A stretch of 64,000 bases of DNA. Source: Saprospiraceae bacterium. GTDB lineage: Bacteria > Bacteroidota > Bacteroidia > Chitinophagales > Saprospiraceae. Where the stretch lies: NCBI GenBank assembly GCA_013001595.1, contig JABDMH010000093.1:1-64000 (forward strand), written 5' to 3'. The notes under the pieces are model-generated. The model was not told where the DNA came from, did not search any database, and worked only from the letters and a program-made list of their open reading frames with translations. Positions within the stretch are counted from its first letter, which is position 1. The number at the start of each line of letters is the position of its first letter. Position numbers and translations under genes: made by a program. Of the stretch, positions 47,027 to 56,181 are shown in pieces.

Positions 47027-47908
47027 ATGAAGATAAACAAATGGTTTTTGTTGGGTATAATAGCCACGGCTTGTCTGTACCCATTACAAAAATATATCAT
47101 CACGGATCATCAAGTTAAGAAAGAGCTGCTAAAACTGGAGCATCTCGAAGTCTCTTCGACTTATGCTGTAAATGAACCTGTAGAAACTTTTCTGCTTGCT
47201 TCGCGGCTGGCCGAAATATCAGGTTTATCTCTAGGCCAGGACGATTCGACTCTCCTGGCGGTACAGGATGAAGAGGGCATCCTATTCACTTTGGATAGGT
47301 CCAATGGCAAAGTAATTGATGAGCTACATTTTGGTGGCGATGAAGATTATGAGGGCGTAGAATTCGTAGGTGACAAGACTTATATACTTACCAGCAAAGG
47401 CGACCTGCGCATCATAAATAGAGATGGTGAGACAAAGGCAAAAAAGATCAAGACCGAACTCAAGAGAGATGACGATGTAGAGGGCCTCGGCCATTTGTCA
47501 GAAAAAAACATGCTACTCCTAGCATGTAAATCTAACCGCGCCGGTAGGAAGAAAAATCGAAATGTCTATGGCTTTTCTCTCTCTGAACAGGTCCTCGATA
47601 CGACACCTTATCTATCACTAGATCCCGATATCATCGCACAGAAATTGAATCGCGAGAAAAAAACGCCCTACTTTAGTCCTTCGGCTATTGCTGTACATCC
47701 AACATCCGGCGAAATCTTTGTCTTGTCTTCAGTAGCTAGATCGATTATCGTGTTTGATAAGCAGGGTAATTTAATCGCTGCTGCAAATTTAGATCGAGGT
47801 GTACATCTCCAACCAGAAGGACTGGCTTTGGATCGAGATGGAACCATGTATATTGCAAATGAGGCCAGAGGTGGAGTAGCTAAGATTTATGTCATTGGTG
47901 CTGGATAA
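47027..47908 (+). CDS. SdiA-regulated-type beta-propeller protein
   Basis: The start is set at the ATG giving MKINKWFLLGIIATACLYP; an upstream GTG at 46994 is possible but would overlap the promoter of the divergent gene. The 293-residue product has one N-terminal transmembrane anchor or signal, then a six-bladed propeller of the SdiA-regulated/phytase-like class. Cues are LAEISGLSLGQDDSTLLAVQDEEG (shown in short as ISGLSLGQDD), DEDYEGVEFVGD, DDDVEGLG and QPEGLALDRDGTMYIANE. It is likely periplasmic. The ligand is unknown. It ends 28 bases before the HD-Pycsar gene on the same strand, so the two may be co-transcribed. Confidence 0.82.
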   Translation: MKINKWFLLGIIATACLYPLQKYIITDHQVKKELLKLEHLEVSSTYAVNEPVETFLLASRLAEISGLSLGQDDSTLLAVQDEEGILFTLDRSNGKVIDELHFGGDEDYEGVEFVGDKTYILTSKGDLRIINRDGETKAKKIKTELKRDDDVEGLGHLSEKNMLLLACKSNRAGRKKNRNVYGFSLSEQVLDTTPYLSLDPDIIAQKLNREKKTPYFSPSAIAVHPTSGEIFVLSSVARSIIVFDKQGNLIAAANLDRGVHLQPEGLALDRDGTMYIANEARGGVAKIYVIGAG

Positions 47909-47936
47909 ATTTCTTTAACAAAGAGGATTCTTAATT

Positions 47937-49124
47937 ATGGACGATTTGCTTAAAAAGGCTGAAAAATATGCATTGGCTTATGCCGAAACAGAAATTCCAT
48001 CTGTCCATGTTTTTCATGCCAGTCCACACTTCAGAGAGGCGGTACAAGCAGCCAAAGAGTTGGCAAAGGGATATAACATGACTCCTGAAGAGATCATAGA
48101 TATCCAAATCGCCATGTGGTTTCATGATCTGGGCTTTAGCGGTGGTGGGGAAAACCACGAGGAGCGGTCAATGGAGATTGCTGAAAGTTTCTTGAATAAG
48201 GAGGCAGTAGAAGAAGCTCGCATTGAGAAGGTAAAGCAATACATTGCGGCCACTGATCGCTCGCACAAACCAGATGGCCTCATGGAAGAAATCGTTAATG
48301 ATGCCGACACAGCTCATATTGGCAGCAAGAAATACTTCGATATATTGGGCCTACTCCGGACTGAGTGGGAGTCTCGACTGGGTAAGAAATATGACGAAGA
48401 AGAATGGCTCAAACTCAATATTGAGTTTCTGGAAGAACATCGATTCTATTCTGGACTTGCAAAGACCAAATATGGCAGACGCAAGCGCAAGAATATGCTC
48501 AAGTTGCAAAAAAGATATCAGGAGCTTCTGGACTTCAAGAGGGAGAAAATTGAAGGTGCCGATCCCAACGAGCTTATGAGTGTGCCTAAGAAAGCAGATC
48601 GTGGAGTAGAAACTATGTTTCGGGTGACATTGCGAAACCACAACAACCTTAGTAGAATTGCCGACAACAAGGCTAACATCATGCTAAGTATCAATGCCAT
48701 CATGCTTTCCATTGTCATTTCGAGTCTCACTCCAAAACTTGATTCGAATCCCCGACTCATTATTCCAACCATAATCATCATCATTGTTTGCTTGATCTCA
48801 ATCATACTTGCCACACTCTCTACTAGGCCGAAGATTACCTCAGCAAATTATTCGGACGAGAAGTTCCTATCGAGTCGTTTTAATATCTTGTTCTTTGGAA
48901 ATTTCTATCAGATGCCGTTGGATAAATTTGAATGGGGCATTCAAAATTTAATGAAAAATGAAAAACTGTTGTATAGCTCTCTGAGTAAAGATCTATACTA
49001 CCTGGGTCTGGTCCTAGCGAAGAAATACAGGTATCTATATATTGGATATAATGTGTTTATGTACGGCTTGGTGGTGGCGGCAATCGCTTTCATTATTTCC
49101 TTCTTGCCTGATGGTCCCGTGTGA
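47937..49124 (+). CDS. HD-domain protein fused to Pycsar effector-like transmembrane domain (DUF5706)
   Basis: The 395-residue protein has an HD-type domain at about 1-200: His31 in PHFREAV, His63-Asp64 in MWFHDLGF, His74 in NHEERS and Asp124 in NDADTAHIG, giving the H...HD...D metal set. A linker leads to a DUF5706 domain from about 220 (KADRGVETMFRVTLRNH, then IADNKANIMLSINA). Membrane helices follow at about 247-263, 274-295 and 370-392. This second part is the PycTM effector module of cyclic-pyrimidine defence systems. No cyclase gene is near, so it cannot be called a complete Pycsar system. HD domains hydrolyse phosphodiesters, so it could degrade the signal or act as a self-contained regulator. 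Confidence 0.85.
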   Translation: MDDLLKKAEKYALAYAETEIPSVHVFHASPHFREAVQAAKELAKGYNMTPEEIIDIQIAMWFHDLGFSGGGENHEERSMEIAESFLNKEAVEEARIEKVKQYIAATDRSHKPDGLMEEIVNDADTAHIGSKKYFDILGLLRTEWESRLGKKYDEEEWLKLNIEFLEEHRFYSGLAKTKYGRRKRKNMLKLQKRYQELLDFKREKIEGADPNELMSVPKKADRGVETMFRVTLRNHNNLSRIADNKANIMLSINAIMLSIVISSLTPKLDSNPRLIIPTIIIIIVCLISIILATLSTRPKITSANYSDEKFLSSRFNILFFGNFYQMPLDKFEWGIQNLMKNEKLLYSSLSKDLYYLGLVLAKKYRYLYIGYNVFMYGLVVAAIAFIISFLPDGPV

Positions 49125-49191
49125 AACTAATCCTTAGGGACCGATAAAAAAGAACATCGTCTAAATCGGGAACTTATTATTGAACAATCCA

Positions 49192-49797
49192 TTAGGATTT
49201 CTGGAGTGACAGCACCTTAATTAAATGTTCAGCCTCCTCATGCTGTTCTGGCTCTGTGGCAGCGATGTATTCCTTTAAATGTGCAATGGCTTCGTCTTGT
49301 TCGTGCAGACAAATGCAGGTCAATGCCAAATTATAGATGATTTGAGAGAAGGAATCCTCAAGTTGAATGGCAATCTCATAATGGACTTTAGCTAAAGGAA
49401 AATTCCCTGCATCGTAGTACATATTGGCCAGATTATAGTGTGCGGCTGTATGCCTGGGGTCTGCCTTCAACGCTTGGGTCAGCTGGTCTATAGCCATTAC
49501 CGTATCACCCTTTCTTGCCGATATGATGGCTAGGTTGCAAAAGGCATCGGCTACGGAAACACCGCTATCGATAGCTTCGCGATAAAATCTCTCTGCCAGT
49601 TCATCATTCCTACCATCGATTTGAAGGCCTTTTTCAAATGGATCTAGGTGCCTGAGGACGTGCTTGTGCACTGAGGTAGCGGATTCCTCGGCAAAGAGAT
49701 TGAGTTGGTCTGGATTGGTCCCTTTTCGTGCTCTGCGCACTTTTCTAAATCCCGGTTTTCGAGAGGTATCTGCCTTGTACTGAATGACTTTGGCCAT
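49192..49797 (-). CDS. TPR-repeat protein
   Basis: The 201-residue cytosolic protein has about 60 basic N-terminal residues (KPGFRKVRRARKGTNPDQL) and then four tetratricopeptide repeats between about 60 and 190. Cues are AFCNLAIISARKGDTVMAI, AHYNLANMYYDAGNFPLAK and IIYNLALTCICLHEQDEAI. TPRs bind partner proteins; no partner is indicated. It converges with the HD-Pycsar gene, 67 bases away, and precedes the Ku gene on the same strand after a gap of 133 bases. Confidence 0.85.
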   Translation of the reverse strand: MAKVIQYKADTSRKPGFRKVRRARKGTNPDQLNLFAEESATSVHKHVLRHLDPFEKGLQIDGRNDELAERFYREAIDSGVSVADAFCNLAIISARKGDTVMAIDQLTQALKADPRHTAAHYNLANMYYDAGNFPLAKVHYEIAIQLEDSFSQIIYNLALTCICLHEQDEAIAHLKEYIAATEPEQHEEAEHLIKVLSLQKS

Positions 49798-49930
49798 TTG
49801 GCAAATTTACATTTAATTAGATCAAAACCTAATATGTTCCGGGCTCTAGACTATGCAAAATAGCGCGCCAAAATAGACCACCAAATAGAGGTAGCCTTAT
49901 GGAAGTCTCTTCGCTGTCATCTGCTTTCAG

Positions 49931-50770
49931 TTAGGCAGTTTTCTTATCCTCTTTGCTGTCAGCATCCTTTTTGCCGATGGCCTTCTTGAGGGGTTTCTTC
50001 TGCGTTTTCGCTAGATCAATACTTTCTTGTAGGGCAGTCATGATGTCCACAACTGGAGCCTCTTCATCTGGGGTAGTTACGATCTCTTTACCCTCGATCT
50101 TAGCCTCAATGATCTCCATGACGGCAGCACGATATTTATCTTCAAGCTCTAATTCACTAAAAGGTTTGGCCATAGAGTCTACTAATGTTTGGGCCAGCTT
50201 CAACTGAGCATCATCGGCTTCTACTGGCTCAATATTAGGCACCTGGGAAATCTGTCTGAGTTCTTTAGGGTACCTGAGTTTGTACATCATTAGTCCGGGC
50301 CCCTGTGGAGCAATTAAGACCACACTTTCTCGATCACGAAGTACTACTTTGCCAATGCCGAGTTTATTACTGTTCTTCAGTGTTTCACACAACAAAGCAT
50401 AGGCTTTAGATGCCACTTCACCATCTGGACCAGCAAAGTAAGGCGTATCGAATAAAGCAGGATTGACTTCTTCGGCATCCACAAAGGCCTCAATATCTAT
50501 CACCTTGGTGCTCTTTAATTTAATCTTTTGCAGGTCTTCAGATTCTACGATCACGTATTGATCTGATTCGTGCTCATAACCTTTGACAATATCTGCGGTG
50601 CTTACCGCCTCATTGCAAACCTTACAGACCTTTTGATACCCTATTCGGCCATTATCTTCTTTGTGTAGCTGCCGAAAGCTAATACTACTGCCCGATTCTA
50701 TGGCACTGTACATCCGGATCGGAATGGTGACCAATGAAAATCGTATGTGACCCTTCCAAATAGCTCTCAT
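49931..50770 (-). CDS. ku: Prokaryotic Ku protein
   Basis: The start is set at the ATG giving MRAIWKGHIRFSLVTIPIRM, which is the usual beginning of Ku; 13 upstream codons are poorly coding. The 279-residue product has a full Ku core: beta-barrel ring with QLHKEDNGRIGYQKVC, YEHESDQYVIVESEDL, and the helical region ELELEDKYRAAVMEIIEAK. A lysine-rich C-terminus (KKPLKKAIGKKDADSKEDKK) is of the kind that binds DNA. It forms a dimer that threads onto broken ends and recruits LigD, next upstream on the same strand. The adjacent genes make the NHEJ pathway of this organism. Confidence 0.93.
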   Translation of the reverse strand: MRAIWKGHIRFSLVTIPIRMYSAIESGSSISFRQLHKEDNGRIGYQKVCKVCNEAVSTADIVKGYEHESDQYVIVESEDLQKIKLKSTKVIDIEAFVDAEEVNPALFDTPYFAGPDGEVASKAYALLCETLKNSNKLGIGKVVLRDRESVVLIAPQGPGLMMYKLRYPKELRQISQVPNIEPVEADDAQLKLAQTLVDSMAKPFSELELEDKYRAAVMEIIEAKIEGKEIVTTPDEEAPVVDIMTALQESIDLAKTQKKPLKKAIGKKDADSKEDKKTA

Positions 50771-50876
50771 GTCAACGTATTTTAGTACTTTATAATTTGT
50801 ATCAAACATTATACCAACAATTTAGATTATGATCAAGGGATAGTGTTCACTTGCACTCAACACTAAAATCACATCA

Positions 50877-53195
50877 TCAGAAATCTACAAGCCCCAAGAA
50901 TACTGGCTCACGGTACGTACCATTTTTCGTGATGCTGGCAAATTCGACCTTGCATGCTACGTCTGGTCCCAGCCAAGTTGTAGATGCATCATCTTCTGTC
51001 TTCTCAACGATCGGTTTAGCAATCTCCTCTAGCTTATCTAAGAGCTTACGGATTTCTCTCATTTTCTTACCATCAAATCCCGTCCCTACTTTACCACGAT
51101 AAATCAACCCAGCTTCTTTTTGCTCTGCAATATGTAAGGCGCCAAAAGTTTTTGCTCTTTCATTATTACCTTCTGTATATCCGATGATTTGCACCACTTC
51201 GGTCTGCCTAAACTTGATCTTGAGCCAGTCTGAAGAACGTTTGCCCAATTGATACTTACTACCCTTTCGTTTAGCCATAATGCCTTCCAATTGCATGCCC
51301 TTGGCAGCATCGTACAAAGCCTTTCCGTCTTCCATTGCCTGGCTCATACGATAGTTACTCCCCTTCTTAATGCTGTCATGGCACCAAGTTTGCCTCCGTT
51401 CGAGAGGCTCATTAAGCAGTGATCTGCCATCCAAGTACACGCAGTCGAACAAGTAACAATATGCTGGATTGCTCTTGGTCATTCGCTCTATCTTGGCCGG
51501 TGATGTGCTATGCATGCGGCTGATTATCTTACGAAACTCAGGTTTGCCTTTACTGTCGAGGCAGACAATCTCTCCATCAAAAATACCGTGGGAGACCCTA
51601 AGCGAATTCGAAAGGTCAAGTAATTCTGGAAACCTATCTGATATATCGTTATGGTTTCTACTGAAGATCTTAATACTGCCTTCCTCGACGGCGATGATGG
51701 CTCGAATTCCATCCCACTTTACCTCGTATGAATAATCCTCATAGTTCCTGGGAAGATCTTTGATCTGGTCTGCAAGCATCACCGAGATGGGATCATCCAT
51801 TATGTTCAGCATATCGCGATCAACTCGTTCCAACAACCACTCTTTTTGTTTGGTATTATGCATACGATATTCGCCCTCCAATTGAGGACTAGACAGATGA
51901 AAATAGAACCCATCTTTCTTTTCCTTGGTGATCTGGTATTTCCCGCGGGCATAGATCCACATCATACCTCCACCATATTGGCCCTTAGGTATTTCCCCAT
52001 CAAATTGTAAATACTCCACCGGGTGAGGTTCGGTTTCTACGGCCAGCCGTTTCACTCCAGGTTTATGTGGCAAACCCCTTGGTACCGCCCATGACCGCAA
52101 AGTGCCTTCATGCTCCAGGCGCAAATCATAATGTAGTCGAGAAGCATGGTGTCGATGTACCACAAATGCGTTTCCTTCGGTATGTACAACAGATGGGGCC
52201 GGTTCAGGGGTTTTTGAAAAATCCCGCTTCTTCTGATAGTCTGCCAGCTGAGCTGGAGATTTATAGAACTTCGATTCGGGCAGATGTATGCTTTCTCCAC
52301 TATGAGCGTCTTCGTCGGTATGCAAGGGGACAGAAAAACTACTGAAACCCTCCCATGCGTCCCCTTGGGATCGCACTAAATCAGGTACATTTCTCAAATC
52401 AAATTCGGAAGGGTGCTGCAGAGTCTCTATCCTTTCCCAACTTAGGGGCATGGAAACGGGTCCGCCTGGGTGACCACGTACGCTATAGGGCGCTACGATG
52501 GTCTGTGATCCCCTGTTTCTATAGATGTCTAGGAGTAACTTCCCTTGCCGTGCCTGTTTATTGATCTTTAGGGTACAATCTGAGCGATGTGACTTAATGA
52601 AGTCCGTGGCAAGGATTTTGACTGTTTGAAAAAGCGTATCGTAATCGTATTTGGGCTCAATAGGTACGAAGATGTGTAGACCTTTACCGCCACTGGTCTT
52701 GACAAATGGGTGATATCCAAAATCCGCCAGAAAATTCCTGATTGACATGGCTATTTCAATAATTTCACCAAAGGATTGATCCGGTGCAGGGTCCAGATCA
52801 AAGATGAAAAAGTCGGGACGATCGTGATTAGGTGGTCTATCTTGCCTGATGTGCAGTTCTATGCATGCCAGATTAGCTAACCAGACTAGACTTGCATCCT
52901 CTGTGGCTAAGATGTAGTGCTTCTTTTCCTCTTTGCCCAGGGGTACACTCTCTATCCAGTCTGGGGCCCAGTCCGGTTTATCCTTCTGAAAAAATTGGTG
53001 CGCTGATATTCCATCTGGATACCTGATCAATGAAAGGGGTCTTTGCCGGATGTAGCGCAGTAGCGTTGAGGCCATTTTCAGATAGTACGCTACCAACTCC
53101 GCTTTGATGATTTCAGCGGTGGGAAATAGTACCTTCTCCAAGTTGCTCAACCTGATTTTTCGCTTCCCTACTTGAGCCACTTGATACTTAGCCAT
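50877..53195 (-). CDS. ligD: NHEJ DNA ligase D (POL-PE-LIG order)
   Basis: The 772-residue enzyme has the primase-polymerase domain first (about 1-290): Asp133 and Asp135 in FDLDP, KTSGGKGLHIFVP and RGHPGGPVSMPLSW. The 3'-phosphoesterase domain follows at about 335-455, with FVVHRHHASRLHYDLRLE and RSWAVPRG. The ATP-dependent ligase domain is last, with the nucleotidyl lysine Lys493 in YEVKWDGIRA, FDGEIVCLD and EGIMAKRKGSKY. This POL-PE-LIG order matches Mycobacterium rather than Pseudomonas. It ends 106 bases upstream of the Ku start, on the same strand. It seals and edits double-strand breaks with Ku. Confidence 0.93.
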   Translation of the reverse strand: MAKYQVAQVGKRKIRLSNLEKVLFPTAEIIKAELVAYYLKMASTLLRYIRQRPLSLIRYPDGISAHQFFQKDKPDWAPDWIESVPLGKEEKKHYILATEDASLVWLANLACIELHIRQDRPPNHDRPDFFIFDLDPAPDQSFGEIIEIAMSIRNFLADFGYHPFVKTSGGKGLHIFVPIEPKYDYDTLFQTVKILATDFIKSHRSDCTLKINKQARQGKLLLDIYRNRGSQTIVAPYSVRGHPGGPVSMPLSWERIETLQHPSEFDLRNVPDLVRSQGDAWEGFSSFSVPLHTDEDAHSGESIHLPESKFYKSPAQLADYQKKRDFSKTPEPAPSVVHTEGNAFVVHRHHASRLHYDLRLEHEGTLRSWAVPRGLPHKPGVKRLAVETEPHPVEYLQFDGEIPKGQYGGGMMWIYARGKYQITKEKKDGFYFHLSSPQLEGEYRMHNTKQKEWLLERVDRDMLNIMDDPISVMLADQIKDLPRNYEDYSYEVKWDGIRAIIAVEEGSIKIFSRNHNDISDRFPELLDLSNSLRVSHGIFDGEIVCLDSKGKPEFRKIISRMHSTSPAKIERMTKSNPAYCYLFDCVYLDGRSLLNEPLERRQTWCHDSIKKGSNYRMSQAMEDGKALYDAAKGMQLEGIMAKRKGSKYQLGKRSSDWLKIKFRQTEVVQIIGYTEGNNERAKTFGALHIAEQKEAGLIYRGKVGTGFDGKKMREIRKLLDKLEEIAKPIVEKTEDDASTTWLGPDVACKVEFASITKNGTYREPVFLGLVDF

Positions 53196-53263
53196 GTCTG
53201 AAGATCTCGCTTTTTTTTCAAATCTCGTAGGGGCAGATCCAAGAGCCTGGCATTCAGTTGCAC

Positions 53264-54028
53264 CTAACTTTGATCTGGTGGAGAATCGTTCAAACTCCAG
53301 TTGTATTCTAGATATTCAAGTTTGGCTTCTGAATCTAATTGGGCAGGGGCATATGTATTGATAAATGATCTCACCGACCCAGACTTTGATTTGAAGTCTC
53401 CACTGAACCAGGAAAAGATCGATGAAACCTTATTTTCTTCCAAGCGGTTTCGCAGGGGGTCATTGAGAAAAGTCCGTGCCGCATCGGTGAGTTGTTCATC
53501 CAGGGTAGTCGCTATATATGCTTGATTAAGCAGTTTAGGACAAGAGACCGAAGCACAATTAACAGCAAAATGAATGCGCGGCTCATCAAATTGCTTTCTT
53601 ATGATGCCGTGCTCAATGTTATTGAGGTCATAGGTGCGGTCTTCGATCTGAATGAATTTGATGTCCCATACGGTATTTACAAAGGGAATCCCATTTTTGA
53701 TGTCTTTGATACTTTCCACTGGATAATGGTTGACAATCAGCTTTACTGTGAAAGCATTATAGGCATTAATCCAATAGGCAAGACGTTCATTTCTGCTCCA
53801 GTTTTTTGCATTTGGATGAGCACTGCTCAACAAATCTAGGTATTGGTTAAGGACAAGACTATCCTGCTGAAAGCCCAGATAATCTACCCAGCCATCCCCA
53901 TCCACATGCTTGGATAAGAGCTTGTTCCATACATCATGGACGATGGGTTTTGAGGTACCTGTCATTTTAGGTGAAACACCGCAAGCCAGAAATATAGTGG
54001 AGGAAAATAACCAAGTTATCAACCGCAT
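53264..54028 (-). CDS. DUF547 lipoprotein
   Basis: The 254-residue protein has a lipoprotein signal (MRLITWLFSSTIFLACGVSP, lipobox LACG). The DUF547 domain shows LAYWINAYNAFTVKLIVNHYP, TVWDIKF, NNIEHGIIRKQFDEPRIHFA and CASVSCPKL with its conserved cysteines. The domain is transglutaminase/papain-like in parts, but its activity is unassigned. It is anchored to a membrane and probably periplasmic. Its stop lies about 68 bases upstream of the LigD start, on the same strand; co-transcription is possible but not functionally meaningful. Confidence 0.87.
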   Translation of the reverse strand: MRLITWLFSSTIFLACGVSPKMTGTSKPIVHDVWNKLLSKHVDGDGWVDYLGFQQDSLVLNQYLDLLSSAHPNAKNWSRNERLAYWINAYNAFTVKLIVNHYPVESIKDIKNGIPFVNTVWDIKFIQIEDRTYDLNNIEHGIIRKQFDEPRIHFAVNCASVSCPKLLNQAYIATTLDEQLTDAARTFLNDPLRNRLEENKVSSIFSWFSGDFKSKSGSVRSFINTYAPAQLDSEAKLEYLEYNWSLNDSPPDQS

Positions 54029-54113
54029 CTTAGATTATTTTGCAGACTAGAGATCTAGGTGGAAATATCTATAGCGGACAAACCAACTCGATTAATCCTT
54101 GTGTACAAAATCT

Positions 54114-55628
54114 CTAGAATGTATAGTTCAAACCAACTTTCGAAGAGATCGTTGTGAACTTGGCATCGGTATTTCCAATGGAACCCCTATAGTGGTCTTG
54201 GTAAAGACCTTCTGCAAACAACGCCCAGTTTTTGTGCAAGCTTATTTCTAGGCCAACACCTGCACTTAATTGGCGGTAGGTATTAAACTCTTTATACCCC
54301 CCGTTCAATAATCCGTCTGCATCGGCAGAACCACCACCTCGACTGGTAAATAAGAGGGGTGCGTAGTTTGCTTTCATGACTCCATGATAGACCATACCTC
54401 CCTTCATATATAGTTCTACTTTGTCTGAGGATAATACTGCATACCTAAGGTGAATGGGTATTTGCAGCTTTTGAATTTGACTTTCACTAGATTCGGCACG
54501 ATAAGCCAATTCATCATATGCCAACCCAAGATCAAAACCGAATCTGCCAAATCGGACTATCGTCCCCATACCAACGCCACGGCTTCCTTGCTTCTGAATT
54601 TCACGACGGCCAGGTAGGCGAGCATGTCGATTGTCAATGCTGTGACTATTGAAAGGCACAAACACACTTAATGCGGTCGAGATTCTAGATTTTCGTTCTA
54701 CGGAAATGGGGTTTAATTCCTCATTCAATTGATCGAGTGTAGGTGCTAAGCTGGCAAGGGGCAATGTCGCTATGGTCGTTAGATTACTGACATTCCGCAT
54801 TTGTTGTTCCCGCTCGGCAGATGCAAGTGATTTACGGTCACTTGAAATCGTCGAATTGACTAGTCTACTCTCCAATTTGTCCTTGTGAAATTCACTGTGA
54901 ATATGCCTACTCTGAAAAACTGCCTCAATTTTAGTAGCTAATGGGTCCAAGGGTGAAAATCTGCTACCATTGGCCCCGGTTGCAGACAATCTAGATGCTG
55001 AAGGTCCTTCAATAACTTGAGCTTCCTTGGTCTGCACGATGGCTGATTCCGGAGGTACCGAATTTTGGGTTTCAGCTAGGCTTTGAGTTGTTTCTTTGAC
55101 CGGTATATTGATTTGGGCTAACTCCGCTTCCTTGGAATGAAGGGCATCTGACTGTGCCATTGGTGGTAATGTGATCTGCTCCTCCACAGTGGTTGAAAGC
55201 TGACCAATAATACGAACCAGTGTCAATATGGCAAAAAGCACCAGGGCCGCCTCCATGCTTTTCAGGGCAACCACCTTCCGATCAAAGTATATGCGATCTA
55301 ATCGTCGTTTCAATAAGGTCCAGGTGGAGAAGTCGTACGGAACACGATATTCTTCAAGCGCATTTTTAGCCAGATCGTCTATAACCTTTCCTTCATCGGA
55401 TTGCAATGTGGACATCTTTTGCTGCAAAACATCCCAGTTTCCAGGATCTACTGGTACGGTCAGTCCAGCCAAGGCATTGCGGGCCAAGGCATCAAGCTCA
55501 TTGGCTTCAGCTCCGGTAGTCATCTTATCTCTCAGCAATTTCCAAGATCCCTCATCATAGGGAACTTTGAGATTACGAAGTGATTCCTTTATGTTCTTAT
55601 CAAAAAGATTATCCAAATCACCCTGCAT
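54114..55628 (-). CDS. ECF-sigma partner: repeat-bearing N-terminus, TM helix, OM barrel-like domain
   Basis: The 504-residue protein starts inside the sigma factor stop (overlap of 11 bases), so its expression is coupled. The first 120 residues hold three copies of a 38-residue helical unit with pattern L-x-x-x-A-L-x-x-x-x-VP-x-D-x-x-x-W-x-x-L: VPYDEGSWKLL, VPVDPGNWDVL and VPYDFSTWTLL. A transmembrane helix at about 123-143 follows, then a low-complexity linker. The C-terminal 190 residues are an outer-membrane-beta-barrel-like domain (PF13568 type) ending GLNYTF. The topology suggests a cytosolic sigma-binding part and a periplasmic sensor, as in anti-sigma factors. Binding to the sigma factor is inference. 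Confidence 0.75.
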   Translation of the reverse strand: MQGDLDNLFDKNIKESLRNLKVPYDEGSWKLLRDKMTTGAEANELDALARNALAGLTVPVDPGNWDVLQQKMSTLQSDEGKVIDDLAKNALEEYRVPYDFSTWTLLKRRLDRIYFDRKVVALKSMEAALVLFAILTLVRIIGQLSTTVEEQITLPPMAQSDALHSKEAELAQINIPVKETTQSLAETQNSVPPESAIVQTKEAQVIEGPSASRLSATGANGSRFSPLDPLATKIEAVFQSRHIHSEFHKDKLESRLVNSTISSDRKSLASAEREQQMRNVSNLTTIATLPLASLAPTLDQLNEELNPISVERKSRISTALSVFVPFNSHSIDNRHARLPGRREIQKQGSRGVGMGTIVRFGRFGFDLGLAYDELAYRAESSESQIQKLQIPIHLRYAVLSSDKVELYMKGGMVYHGVMKANYAPLLFTSRGGGSADADGLLNGGYKEFNTYRQLSAGVGLEISLHKNWALFAEGLYQDHYRGSIGNTDAKFTTISSKVGLNYTF

Positions 55629-56181
55629 TTTTCTCCCGATTGTACTGAATCAGTGCTTTCAATTTAATTCTAGCTTTGACCAGGTTCGAACGAGAAGTAC
55701 TCTCCGATATATCTAATTTTTCCGCAATTTCTTTATGTGCATAGCCTTCGATCACGTACATATTGAATACAGTTCTATATGCCGGGCTCAACATCTGAAT
55801 GCAACCCAAAATCTCCTTTTCTGAGAATTGACTCACGGCATCAGGTACATCTGAACTCAAATCATATGCCTGCTCAATATCATCCGTCCGCCTCCGTGAT
55901 TTCTTGCGATAGTAATCAATGGCCGTATTAATCATGATTCGTCGTATCCAAGCACTTAGCGATGTACCTGCCTTGTACTTTCGGATATTTCGAAACACTT
56001 TTATAAATCCCTCATGAAGAATATCCAAAGCTTCGTCGGAATCACCCGCATATCGCAAACAAACACCCATCATCGATCCATAGTGATCCATGTAAAGTTG
56101 CTTCTGGGCCCAGTTCTCTTCACGAATACAGGCCGCAATGAAATCACGTTCTTCGTGTTCGATACTTAATACAAAATCCAT
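55618..56181 (-). CDS. ECF-type RNA polymerase sigma factor (sigma-70 family)
   Basis: The 187-residue protein has the ECF layout. Region 2 has DEALDILHEGFIKVFRNIRKY and SLSAWIRRIMINTAIDYYRK, for -10 recognition. Region 4 has LSPAYRTVFNMYVIEGYAH and the helix-turn-helix HKEIAEKLDISESTSRSNLVKAR, shown in short as EIAEKLDISESTSRSNL. It precedes and overlaps its membrane partner gene, which probably acts as its anti-sigma factor. The regulon is unknown. The intergenic region upstream (56182-56542) is shared with the divergent topoisomerase gene. Confidence 0.92.
   Translation of the reverse strand: MDFVLSIEHEERDFIAACIREENWAQKQLYMDHYGSMMGVCLRYAGDSDEALDILHEGFIKVFRNIRKYKAGTSLSAWIRRIMINTAIDYYRKKSRRRTDDIEQAYDLSSDVPDAVSQFSEKEILGCIQMLSPAYRTVFNMYVIEGYAHKEIAEKLDISESTSRSNLVKARIKLKALIQYNREKNAG

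Noticed and set aside
46994-49124. Complete Pycsar or CBASS defence system
   Set aside because: The HD-DUF5706 protein has no neighbouring cyclase; the gene before it is a propeller protein with no defence signature.
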